A DNA stretch of 60,000 bases from Bolinopsis microptera (taxonomy: Eukaryota; Ctenophora; Tentaculata; Lobata; Bolinopsidae), in assembly GCF_026151205.1 (NCBI RefSeq), contig NC_087084.1, forward strand, positions 11,623,453 through 11,683,452. The letters run 5' to 3'. The position numbers and the translations under genes are program-made. Within the stretch, counting starts at the first letter, position 1, and each line of letters begins with the position of its first letter. The notes below the pieces were generated by a model, which had not been told where the DNA came from, searched no databases, and worked only from the letters and a program-made list of their open reading frames with translations. Below, piece by piece: positions 10,299-20,588 of this stretch.

Positions 10299-13200
10299 AT
10301 GGTTTTAAAGGGCACGATGCTAGCGTGCATCATACTGCTATGCCTTCAAGGGGTTCTTTTCGCAGGTCAGGAGAAGGATTTGTACATATTTACACTAAGA
10401 TTTTTATGTGCACTATATCCTATTTTATTTTCATGTCAAATCAAATAGCCAGATATCAGCTGCATCGATCAATTCGAAATATTTAGGGATTGTTCCTAGA
10501 ATAGAAATCTATTTTCAGTCCCAAACATCTGTTAATACTTCAAGGGTTTTATTGCAAATCGTAATTAAATTTTCGGCATTGATTGCCACTATCTCTAACA
10601 CCTGCTGACAAGTTTTTCTTTACAGATTGCCCAGCTGGAAGCTTCATGTCAGCTGACGGCTGTGAGGAATGCGGAGTTGACCATTACAGTGCTGCAGGAG
10701 CTACATCCTGCACCCCCTGTCCTGGCGGACAGTTATCACAAAAGGGATCTGATTCTGTGAACGATTGTTATGATGGTGAGTGCATTGACATTTTACTGAC
10801 CAAATTTGTTATACTCAATTTGACCAAAACCCATAATCATGGGTAGAGTGAACCGCTGCCAGTGTCTCTCTTTTCCAAACAAAAGGAAATGATATTAATT
10901 TGAGGAACCGTCCGCAAATGCAAATTGATACCGAGAATGAAATCGGTCGCTCGCTTTTCCCATTCAATAAGCTTTATTACAATTCCTAAGCTGGCGCGTA
11001 TTTTGCGCAAATTTCTTAAAAACCTCCACATAACTATTTCTTATTCCTGTCATCTTTAACATTGAATTAGAATGTTTTGAACTTAAATATACCTGCTGAA
11101 CTACTTTCGATGAGTTTTAACTTTTTAATGCCTGGAAAACAATAAAGGGGATATAATAGTATAGGGGGTAAATAGTATTGTGAATATAAAGGCAACGGTA
11201 ATGCTTGCCAGCATTGTGATTTCGTGATATGTTACAAGTTTCATGACAAACAAGGCATTATGCTTTATTTCTAGGTTTATGTTTGGGAGCATTTTGAGAC
11301 AGCACCATTTATTAGCATCTAATCTGAAACTACCTTATCGGACCTTATTTAAAGGAACTTACTTGAACGCTGGAGGCCCTAGCGTTCACGTTAATGTCCG
11401 TTCAAATAAAGTCCGTTCAATTAATGTCCGTCCAAGTTAAAGTCCGTTGAATTTTTTTTCAAAACTTTTTCCATTTCGAACTTTTTGTCCAGAATATGAC
11501 AACTTTTTAATTTCAGTCAATTTCAATTGCTATCATTAGACTAAACTATATCGTTGAATCAATAAAAACAAGGTATTATAAAATTTTAACAATCTGAATT
11601 GTAAATATCACATTGTCATTATTGCATGATCACTATCTTGAAGTTGATCTTCGGCTTCTTCTACCTCATTTTGTCTTACAACTGGTTGTCTGTCCAACTC
11701 GTAGTCGTACCGGGCAATGAACGATCCCAACTGCTCTATTAGAGAGATACTTGAATGCCTAAAGTACAGCTTAGCTTTATCTCTTATAGCTCCCCACTTG
11801 GTATAGGCGACCTTCGGTGGCTTATGTCAGCTACGATACCTTCTACCATACCACCCATCTCGATAAAGGTGAAGACAAACCGGGATATCTCCCTGCACGA
11901 AAACCCATTTGATGAAGATGATATGTGATATTAGATAATGATCATGTACACATATTTTAACATTTTTACTTATTATAAACTGCTTTTCTTGCTTAGTGTA
12001 TGAAAAATGGATTTGAAAATCATTTGCTAAAAATATTTAAAAAAAGTAAAAAAAAGGTTGAAACAAATTCGGATTTTTGATGGTTTTGATTGCCTTCTAG
12101 CGTTCATATTAATGTCCGTTCATAATTATGTCCGTTCAAGTAATGTCCGTCCAAATAAGGTCCGATAAGGTAGTTAAATTATTCAAGCTATTTCAATTAT
12201 TTATTTTATTTCAGAGGCTGATGCTGCTGGCGAGGAAATTATTTATTTATTAGATAAAGTCACTGTAAAAGAGTACTTTACTAAAAAGGGTGAGCTTGTG
12301 ATAATTCTATTTATAGAAACGGTTTAAATGAGCAATTATTAAGCCAGATGAACGATTCGCAAAGAGGTGATACTTTCGATAACGTATGATTTTTGGTTTC
12401 TAACTTATATTTGATTTCTGAATAACACGAACGAACTAAAACCTAGTTTGAATCTGGAGAGTCGTTGTAAACCATAAACATATTACAAATTTCAGGTGTG
12501 ATTGAAGAGGGTAAGTTTTTATTTATATATTTATTTATGTAAATTTATTTAATTATGCAAATGACGGTAAATTTGTATGTAAATCCTTGGTATCAACACA
12601 TTGATATTCATATTCATGTCATAATTAACTACTACCAGCAATTTGCGATTAGACACATTTCTGCACAACAAATATAATGGATACATTTTAATGTATCATC
12701 TTGGTGAAAATGTTTAACAATAATTTCTAACATAATTATTTTACAGAGGGTCCAACCACAACCATTAACAAAGGTTTGAAATATTTTCCATTTGTTTCTT
12801 TTTTTCTTTTATCTTATTGTTTATTTTTCTGCTGCCCACAATGTCACGTCCAATAAAGAGTGAAATATTATAATACCGTTTGATCGTGTTTTTGTTGTTG
12901 ATTCGTTCATACAAATTATTTGGATTTTGTTTATTTCGACGTAATAGTGTTAGAGACCCTACAAAGTCTCGAAAATATACCAAATTTTGAAGTTAGTCAC
13001 TACGTATAATAATGATCAGCGATCCCATTCAAAAGTGAATAATTTTCAAAAACAACAATTTCAGGGTACGTATGTCCGGAGGGACAAACAAAGTGTGGCG
13101 ATATTGACGAATGTGTTCCCAACAGTGGTCTATGTAATGGAGGTCCTGCGTGTTCAAATGGTTTTGATGAATCAGCGGAGTTTTGCACAAGTATGCAGAA

Positions 13201-16200
13201 TTATTCCTCAATATAGTTTTAATTATGTGTTGAGTGGTTAGGATTTATTCATTCGATAGACAAAGTAGGAAATTTGTTTCGAAGATGGAAAGCAGTTGGG
13301 TGATTTGGATTAATATTCTGTTGCAAAAAAAACTGAACAAAATTTACCTCCATAGCTCTAAGTCTAACAATATACAATACAATAATACTATAAAATAGTA
13401 CTACAAAAGTACTATACAGGTTTTGAATGCCCTGCTGAACAGCAGAAGTGTGCGGATGGAATCCAGTGTTTTCCTTCATCTGGAAAATGTGATAAATTTA
13501 GATATCCTCACTGTAACGACAAGTCCGACGACGTGGGCTGCGCTTGTAGAGATGGCGAAATGATGTGTGCTGACGGAAATGGATGTGCTTCCTATCTAAA
13601 AAAGTGTGACGGTCACGCACAATGTGCTGACGGGTCCGATGAGAGTGACGACATTTGCTATGGTTAGCACTTATCAGAATAGATATTTGAAATAATATTC
13701 AACATAACATTTACCTTAGTGAAAAAAGTACTTTTCCAAAATGAACATAATTATATGGAGAATATTTTTAATTTGCAACATTTAAGCTCCGCATTCAAAC
13801 GGCAGATTTCCTAGGTTCAAGTTAGTTCAGCACTGCTTTAATTCAATATAACATATTTATTATGTTCAAACTAGTTTCTGGTGAATGCTCGATCGGCACG
13901 AAAAAGTGCGTCAGTGGTGACCAGTGTGTCGCTAAAGGGTCAACATGTGACGGAAGTATCAATTGTTTAGACGGATCGGATGAAGATCCGGATTTCTGTA
14001 TAAGTTAGTGAAGTTATTATTGAACTTAATTAGCTTATTTGCTTAAATTAGTTACAATTTAACTCAATAACTCAATAAACTAATTAAATTTTATCAGTTA
14101 TTACTCAGCTTAATTAGCTTGTTCGCTTATATTTGTTACAATTTAACTCAAAAAGTCAATAAGCTTATTAACTTTTATCAGTTATTATTTAGTTTAATTA
14201 GCTTATTTTCTTATAATAGTTACAATTTAAATGAATAACTCAATAAGCTAATTAACTTTTATCAGTTATTGTTTAGCTTAATTAACTAATAAGCTTAAAT
14301 TAGTTATTATTTAAGTTTGATAAATAAGTAAAATGTCAGTAAATTTTAGTTTATCAAAGTTTTGTCCACTTAACATTTAATAAGTCAACAAATCACTGTA
14401 TCATGTATATTGTATAACTATAATTAATGTACTGTATATAATTTTACTATATCTAATTTTTGAAACCAGCCTACGAGTGTCCGGGGTACCAAAAGAAGTG
14501 TGATGGTAATAAATGTCTGCCCGTATGGGATCTGTGTGACTCAAAGCCAAACTGTAAGGATGGATCGGACGAAGATCCTGCATTCTGTGCTGGTAAGCAA
14601 ATTATTTTAACAATATTAAGCTATATTACTATAATAGTGGAACAGCAATACTAAGGTAATGGGAGTATTGCTGTTCCACTACTACAGAAATAATCCCGAT
14701 AACACTCGACCTCTGCCTGATCCAGAGGATATCACCATTTTACCTTCACACAGACATCGAACGCTGTACGAAGATGACGATCAGACCTCATTATATTACT
14801 ATAAGTTGAGAATTATGAATTATAAACAAATAATAAATAATAAATAATCACTTTACCAGCCTACGAGTGTCCGGCAGCCAAAAAGAAGTGTGCGGACGGT
14901 ATGCAATGCCTTCCTAAGAAATTCTTCTGTAATGGTAAAACACAGTGCACTGACGGGTCAGATGAGTCCGAGGAAGAATGCGCAGGTTCGTAGAATCATT
15001 ATTGAAATTTGAAATATTTGAAGTATGGAAATATTGAGATTTTATTAACGAATTGCAACAATGAGAAAAAACGAGTAAGTCAGTTTTTCTGATAATAATG
15101 TATTTTTAATTCAGAGGAAAAAGGAGGAGGAGAAACAGTCATTGAGCACGGAAAAGGAAAAGGAAAACAAACGATTGGTAAGTAGCACACCCAGTATTTG
15201 ATTTTTATCGACCACTAATCATTATGAGCTTGCTTGTAGATGCATTAGTAAATTCTAACGTTGTTTTAACAACATTGCCCTTCATTCTCTTTGACGGATT
15301 TAGGAACTTAATATTAAATTAAAGAAAAGTTAAGAGAATATCATTTTTTAGAAAAGGGTGAAAGAGTTAAAGGAGTGACGGATCAAGAAAGCCGAAGGGG
15401 GCCACCAGAGCCAGTAGACCCAGAGCCAGTTGTCCCAATAGATCCAGAGCCAGTAGACCCAGAGCCAGTGGTCCCAGTAGACCCAGAGCCAGTAGTCCCA
15501 ATAGACCCAGAGCCAGTAGTCCCAGTAGACCCAGAGCCAGTAGTCCCAGTAGACCCAGAGCCAGTAGACCCAGAGCCAGTAGTCCCAGTAGACCCAGAGC
15601 CAGTTGTCCCAGTAGTCCCAATAGACCCAGTCCCAGTAGACCCAGAGCCAGTAGTCCCAGTAGACCCAGAGCCAGTAGTGCCAGTAGACCCGGAGCCAGT
15701 AGTCCCAGTAGACCCAGAGCCAGTTGTCCCAGTAGTCCCAGTAGACCCAGAGCCAGTTGTCCCAGTAGTCCCAGTAGACCCAGAGCCAGTAGTCCCAGTA
15801 GACCCAGAGCCAGTAGTCCCAGTAGACCCAGATCCAGTTGTCACAGTAGACCCAGAGCCAGTTGTCCCAGTTGTCCCAGTAGTCCCAGTAGACCCAGTCC
15901 CAGTAGTCCCAGATGGTAAGAAGACCTGCGACTGCTGGACTCCAGAATGTGGTTTCTGTTCAAACCCAGAATGCTCTGTCAAGCTGATTGGTGGGCTCGC
16001 CGGCTCTAAAGGTATTGGAGTACGCTCCTTCCTCCACAAAAGAAAAGTCAAGACCATCGTCATGTATAAAAATGATGGAGATTCAATCGGACAGTTCCAG
16101 TGGAGTTTGAACAGGATCTCAATGTCCGGCTGTGTCAGCTGTCACACACCTCAACGCATAAGGTACAAGGTAAAGGGGCTTCCTGTCGGAACTGTTGGCT

Positions 16201-16418
16201 GGAGATTTGCCATCAACGATGGAGTTGTTGAGCTTAGTGTTGAGGGTGAGATCTTGTTCACCTCGAAGCTGACAAGACAATGTGCGGAGGTATACGGAGA
16301 CGTGAAAAGCTTCTCTTTTACCGGAATGAGCTGCAAGGGCTCGTTTGCCTACGCTTCTGAGGAAATGAAACTTGCAACTATCTGTGGTGGAGCTGATAAA
16401 TGCCCCACCAACGCATAA
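10299..16418 (+). CDS. Paralog A: secreted GCC2/GCC3, six LDLa, proline repeat, Cys-rich protein
   Basis: Exons: 10299-10365, 10626-10775, 12215-12289, 12496-12510, 12747-12773, 13065-13190, 13420-13662, 13875-14003, 14470-14592, 14860-14985, 15115-15177, 15352-16418 (TAA). All introns are phase 1; the product is 736 aa. Exon 1 is a signal peptide ([18 protein letters not shown]). Exon 2 is a GCC2/GCC3 module ([29 protein letters not shown]). Exons 3-5 are a linker including a 15-nt microexon. Exons 6-10 hold six LDLa modules; the last four keep the calcium-cage DGSDE, the first two have NGFDES and DKSDD. Exon 11 is Gly/Lys-rich. Exon 12 holds the acidic proline repeat and a roughly 165-residue C-terminal domain with about 11 Cys ([33 protein letters not shown]). 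Secretion and an extracellular binding or structural role are inferred. Confidence 0.88.
10820..11222. mobile_element. Insertion in intron 2 of A, one arm of the CCATAATCATGGG MITE
   Basis: From TGACCAAAACCCATAATCAT onward it matches one arm of the 508-bp MITE at 30921-31428. The rest is unrelated or rearranged. Intron 2 of paralog B runs straight from TACTCAATT to TCGTGATAT and so is an empty site bracketing this block. Confidence 0.7.
11331..12172. mobile_element. MITE, TACCTTATCGGA family, 842 bp, TA target duplication
   Basis: Ends TACCTTATCGGACCTTATTT and AAATAAGGTCCGATAAGGTA are perfect inverted repeats of 20 bp. Paralog B's intron 2 has one TA at this point (GAAAT-TA-TTTAAATT), whereas A has TA at both ends, so the target duplication is TA, as for Tc1/mariner-type elements. 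The interior has several ATGTCCGTTCAA-type subterminal repeats and no ORF. Confidence 0.85.
14010..14290. repeat. Intronic tandem repeat, about 95-bp unit, three copies
   Basis: The unit runs from TTAATTAGCTTATTTGCTTA to TTTTATCAGTTATTA. Paralog B has one unit in the equivalent intron (33590-33690) and C has essentially none, so it expanded after duplication. Confidence 0.75.
14634..14791. mobile_element. Short retroposon-like insert in intron 9 of A with 12-bp target duplication
   Basis: Flanked by direct repeats TATATTACTATA (14622-14633 and 14792-14803). The equivalent introns of B and C lack the insert. Its sequence is an inverted copy of parts of the larger element at 18766-20042 (GTTCCACTACTA end and AATGAGGTCTGA end), with a hairpin built on GGAACAGCAATACT. 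Confidence 0.8.
15411..15914 (+). repeat. Coding 24-bp repeat of paralog A
   Basis: The unit CCAGAGCCAGTAGTCCCAGT plus AGAC encodes PEPVVPVD, with PEPVDPEPV and PVVPVVPVD variants; roughly twenty units. An acidic residue recurs every four or so positions. The complementary strand is also open in two frames (LLGLLAL and TTGSGSTG runs), as expected for such composition. Confidence 0.92.
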
Positions 16419-16658
16419 TTAGCATCATAATTAGTACAGTTAATGCTAATTAACGTGTTTTCAATGGAAAAATGAACAGTGAACTGGTTTAAGCTTAAAA
16501 TGTGTCGTGCATGAACCCAGCAAACCCCACAATTTCAAAATCATGGAGACTATGTCTAGAAGAGTTGAAATAAATGTCTATATTTTTGGAAAAAATGTTT
16601 AAATTATTTTATAAATAACATCAACTGTGTCATCATTTAAATTTAACTGAATTATATG

Positions 16659-16860
16659 TACCTTATCGGATCTTATTTGAACGGATTAACATGTCCCTAC
16701 AAGTCAAAGTCCGTTGAAATTTGTTATCTATCGTCGGACTAAATTATATCATAAATCACAATTATTAATGCTTAACAATCGCTTTTTTTGCTTACCGTAT
16801 AAAAAATCAATTGAAAAATCGTATACTACAATTGAAAAAAACGTCCAAAAAGAGATTTCG
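16659..16860. mobile_element. Truncated TACCTTATCGGA-family MITE downstream of A
   Basis: It begins TACCTTATCGGATCTTATTT about 240 bp after the stop and has no matching right end. Paralog B carries the same insertion at 36193, the same distance past its stop. Confidence 0.7.
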
Positions 16861-16916
16861 GTAATGGCCTCGATAACCTACACGATGTGAGCTCCTGCTT
16901 TTTCCTTTCCCTGTAC

Positions 16917-17345
16917 ATATATCTATATATGGACACGTTCATTTTATTATTTAAGAAACTGTTTACACCATTAAAATATTCAAAACCCCTAAAAGAAATC
17001 AAGTCATCCTAAAATGGTGATCAGTACAGATCAAGACAGCTAGAGTTAAAATTTCGTTCATTTGAGTTTGAGGATATTGGTAAATATAAGTGACCCTATT
17101 AAAAGGCACAGTGTAGTTGACTTTGTCACACTATGAAATTACTTAAACCCTTGATGGTTAGGATAATCGTCTCATCCTTTAGGCTAACTTTGTCACATAA
17201 CGATATCTTAATCAGGTGATAAGATATCGCTTAAATACGGCCGGCACGGAAATGGTTACATTGTCACACTATAAACATGTGACGGAGCAAATATGGACCC
17301 CTTGCTGCCGTTTTTGACCAAATTTTTTAGTGTCCAGTTGATTGG
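16917..17345. mobile_element. Terminal fragment of TTTGTCACA-rich transposon, inverted relative to 27612-29893
   Basis: Starts with TATATATGGACACGTTCATT. After a short divergent stretch, 17060-17345 is the near-perfect reverse complement of about 29585-29880, including AGATATCGCTTAAATACGGC and several TTTGTCACA motifs. Confidence 0.8.
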
Positions 17346-17371
17346 ATGGGTTGATTAGTTGACTGACTATT

Positions 17372-17750
17372 GATTACTGACTACTGACTACTGACTACTG
17401 ACTACTGACTACTGACTACTGACTACTGACTACTGACTACTGACTACTGACTACTGACTACTGACTACTGACTACTGACTACTGACTACTGACTACTGAC
17501 TACTGACTACTGACTACTGACTACTGACTACTGACTACTGACTACTGACTACTGACTACTGACTACTGACTACTGACTACTGACTACTGACTACTGACTA
17601 CTGACTACTGACTACTGACTACTGACTACTGACTACTGACTACTGACTACTGACTACTGACTACTGACTACTGACTACTGACTACTGACTACTGACTACT
17701 GACTACTGACTACTGACTACTGACTACTGACTACTGACTACTGACTACTG
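17372..17750. repeat. 7-bp satellite (TGACTAC)n, about 53 copies
   Basis: Uninterrupted TGACTAC units, followed directly by a G run at 17752-17766. Confidence 0.97.
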
Positions 17751-18493
17751 AGGGGGGGGGGGGGGGTGGGGCAAATTCTAAACATTTTTTCGGCATGTGC
17801 GAAATCGCGATTTTTCACGTTTGTCGCGACAAATCGCAATTTTTTCAAATCCTGGCCTCTCGTCAGATTGCGATTTTTTCAGTACTCCGCAACAAATTGC
17901 GCATTTTCCTTTAAATATGAAGACCAAATTCGCCTATTTTCCTTCAAATCTGCGGGCCAAATATCACGTTTTCTATAAAGCTATAAGTATATGAAACCAA
18001 TAACATCCACAGCTCCTTGTGAATGTAGGTACAGACTTCAGAAAACCGAAAAAATATTTTCGGCTCATAATGATCAGGGTAGCATTAAACATAAACAAAA
18101 GTAGTTTCCAGAAAAACTTTGAAAAATGTTGACTCAGAAAATGTTCGGTCCGAGTCATTTTCGATACACGATACGTACCTCTGAAGGCAGAGCTCCCGCT
18201 TCCGAGCTCGTATTGGGAAGGAGAGGCCTGCCTGGCTGCCTTCCGAGATCGCATTAAACCTTCCAGATAGAAGATTATTCGTCTTATTACCATACTATAA
18301 CTATCCATGGAAAGTGTAAGAAAATTCAAGAGATAATCGACTTTCAGTTCTCAAAATAATCGACCCTCGTCAAATATTGTTCCGCGGAACAAATGGAATG
18401 GAAAGTCCAACTCGGTGATTTAACGTGATATGACCAGTACCCATATTAATCCAGGTATAAATCCTATAAATAAACTGCACGTTGCACAAAGCC

Positions 18494-20588
18494 TACCTTA
18501 CTCGGGATTATTATGACCGGGATAAAGTGGTGGGTTTAGGGTAATTTCGCCATATTTTTCCCGAACCACATTTTCACCGGTCGTTAATAAACCCGCCTAC
18601 TCAGCTTTTAGGGTTCCCAAGGGGTATGGGTGCTCATATTTTAATCGTTGTCTTATATTCACTAAAGAAGACTATTGGGACACTTGTTGTAGGTTTTTCG
18701 ACTTCATTTGGCTAAAATTGCAAAAAATTCACCTTTTTGCCCAATTCTGGTCATATATCCTTATTAATGAGGTCTGATCGTCATCTTCTTACAGCGTTCG
18801 ATGTCTGTGTGAAGGTAAAATGGTGATATCCTCTGGATCAGGCAGAGGTCGAGTGTTATCGGGATTATTTCTTTAGTAGTGGAACAGCAATACTAAGGTA
18901 ATGGGACTACTGCGGACCCTCTACCGGCCAAACCTTGTTAACAAAGCCGCAGCCAAGGTTCGGTGAACGGTAGTTAAAAGCGCTTAAGGGACATAAGTCA
19001 AATTGGTAGAGCAACATCATGTAGTGGACGTCTTAAGAAATGAGGAGTAGGTAGAATGTTAGGTTGCTCCTTTATAAATCGTCTTTTTCTCCGATAATAA
19101 GTTGACATCAAGTCTTGAAAATTATTCGAGAAGAATCTCGAATAATTTAGTTGCAGCGTGCCACATGGCTATCTAAACTGCAAACCCTACCCATTGCTGA
19201 GCAAGGCCTTTATCTTCTCCGACGAGCGGGATCATCAATAATGAGGTCTGATCATCATCTTCTTACAGCGTTCGATGTCTGTGTGAAGGTAAAATGGTGA
19301 TATCCTCTGGATCAGGCAGAGGTCGAGTGTTATCGGGATTATTTCTTTAGTAGTGGAACAGCAATACTAAGGTAATGGGACTACTGCGGACCCTCTACCG
19401 GCCAAACCTTGTTAACAAAGCCGCAGTCAAGGTTCGCCGAACCTGGTTCGGTGAACGGTAGTTAAAAGCGCTTAAGGGACATAAGTCAAATTGGTAGAGC
19501 AACATCATGTAGTGGACGTCTTAAGAAATGAGGAGTAGGTAGAATGTTAAGTTGCTCCTTTATAAATCGTCTTTTTCTCCGATAATAAGTTGACATCAAG
19601 TCTTGAAAATTATTCGAGAAGAATCTCGAATAATTTAGTTGCAGCGTGCCACATGGCTATCTAAACTGCAAACCCTACCCATTGCTGAGCAAGGCCTTTA
19701 TCTTCTCCGACGAGCGGGATCATCAATAATGAGGTCTGATCGTCATCTTCTTACAGCGTTCGATGTCTGTGTGAAGGTAAAATGGTGATATCCTCTGGAT
19801 CAGGCAGAGGTCGAGTGTTATCGGGATTATTTCTTTAGTAGTGGAACAACCTAACATTCTACCTACTCCTCATTTCTTAAGACGTCCACTACATGATGTT
19901 GCTCTACAAATTTGACTTATGTCCCTTAAGCGCTTTTAACTACCGTTCACCGAACCTTGACTGCGGCTTTGTTAACAAGGTTTGGTCGGTAGAGGGTCCG
20001 CAGTAGTCCCATTACCTTAGTATTGCTGTTCCACTACTAAAAATATATCCTTATTGTCAAATTTGATTTAAATAGGCCAATTTTTAATTTCTTAGGTATT
20101 GACTATCTCTACATAATGAAATAGGACTCAAAGTAAAAGTAACAGTTAAATTAAAACTTGAATTAATTAAAACTGATGAAAGGGATGATCCAGATGAAGA
20201 TAACGAAGATGATTACAACTTATTGGAAGACTAAACAGCTCTCCCTTTATCTTAATATCGATCTGGTTGTTACGCTTCAAATGTTTAAAATTATTTTCCA
20301 TCTAGTTTGATTAACCACGAGTCATTATTTCTGTCTACTTTCAACAATTATTGATAATTCGACTTGTTTCACAAGTTTTAGCAATGCGAAAATGTCTAAA
20401 CTTGCTTATCTATAATAAGGAAATTTACATCTGAGACAAAATTTTTGAATCTAAAATTGAAAGGTTGGACACCGGTAAAATGGCGACCGGGAAAATGTGG
20501 TGGGTTTTGAGCAATTTCGCCATATTTTTCCCGAACCATATTTTAACCGGTCGTTAATAAACCCGTCGTAATAATCCCGAGTAAGGTA
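18494..20588. mobile_element. TACCTTACTCGGG-family element with a nested insertion
   Basis: Left end TACCTTACTCGGGATTATTA; the right end is its inverse (AATAATCCCGAGTAAGGTA). Both ends continue inward with matching TTTCGCCATATTTTTCCCGA and GGTCGTTAATAAACCCG. The element was split by the insert at 18766-20042. A smaller relative lies in intron 6 of B (32651-32892). Confidence 0.75.
18766..20042. mobile_element. Nested insert of direct and inverted units with 13-bp flanking repeats
   Basis: Flanked by ATATATCCTTATT at 18753-18765 and 20043-20055. It holds two direct units of about 480 bp (starting 18766 and about 19240, AATGAGGTCTGATC), a truncated third (about 19727-19850), then an inverted segment ending GTTCCACTACTA. 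There are no terminal inverted repeats between its two ends. Relative of the insert at 14634. Confidence 0.75.

Larger units (their letters stand above)
16419..18493. other. Intergenic region downstream of paralog A
   Basis: Holds the A poly(A) signal (AATAAA 16569-16574), a MITE remnant, a truncated copy of the TTTGTCACA-rich transposon and the 7-bp satellite. From 17800 to 18440 I see no gene. The end (18425-18493) matches 37548-37605 downstream of paralog B. Confidence 0.6.

Noticed and set aside
15367-16063. Antisense frames with LLGLLAL and TTGSGSTG repeats over the proline tracts (also 34692-35664)
   Set aside because: Shadows of a sense coding repeat with a 24-bp unit. The sense frame continues into a conserved domain.
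15915-16418. Assignment of the C-terminal domain to the farnesoic acid O-methyltransferase-like (FAMeT) beta-sandwich
   Set aside because: The [10 protein letters not shown] segment is faintly reminiscent, but the Cys pattern and the rest do not match well enough by eye.
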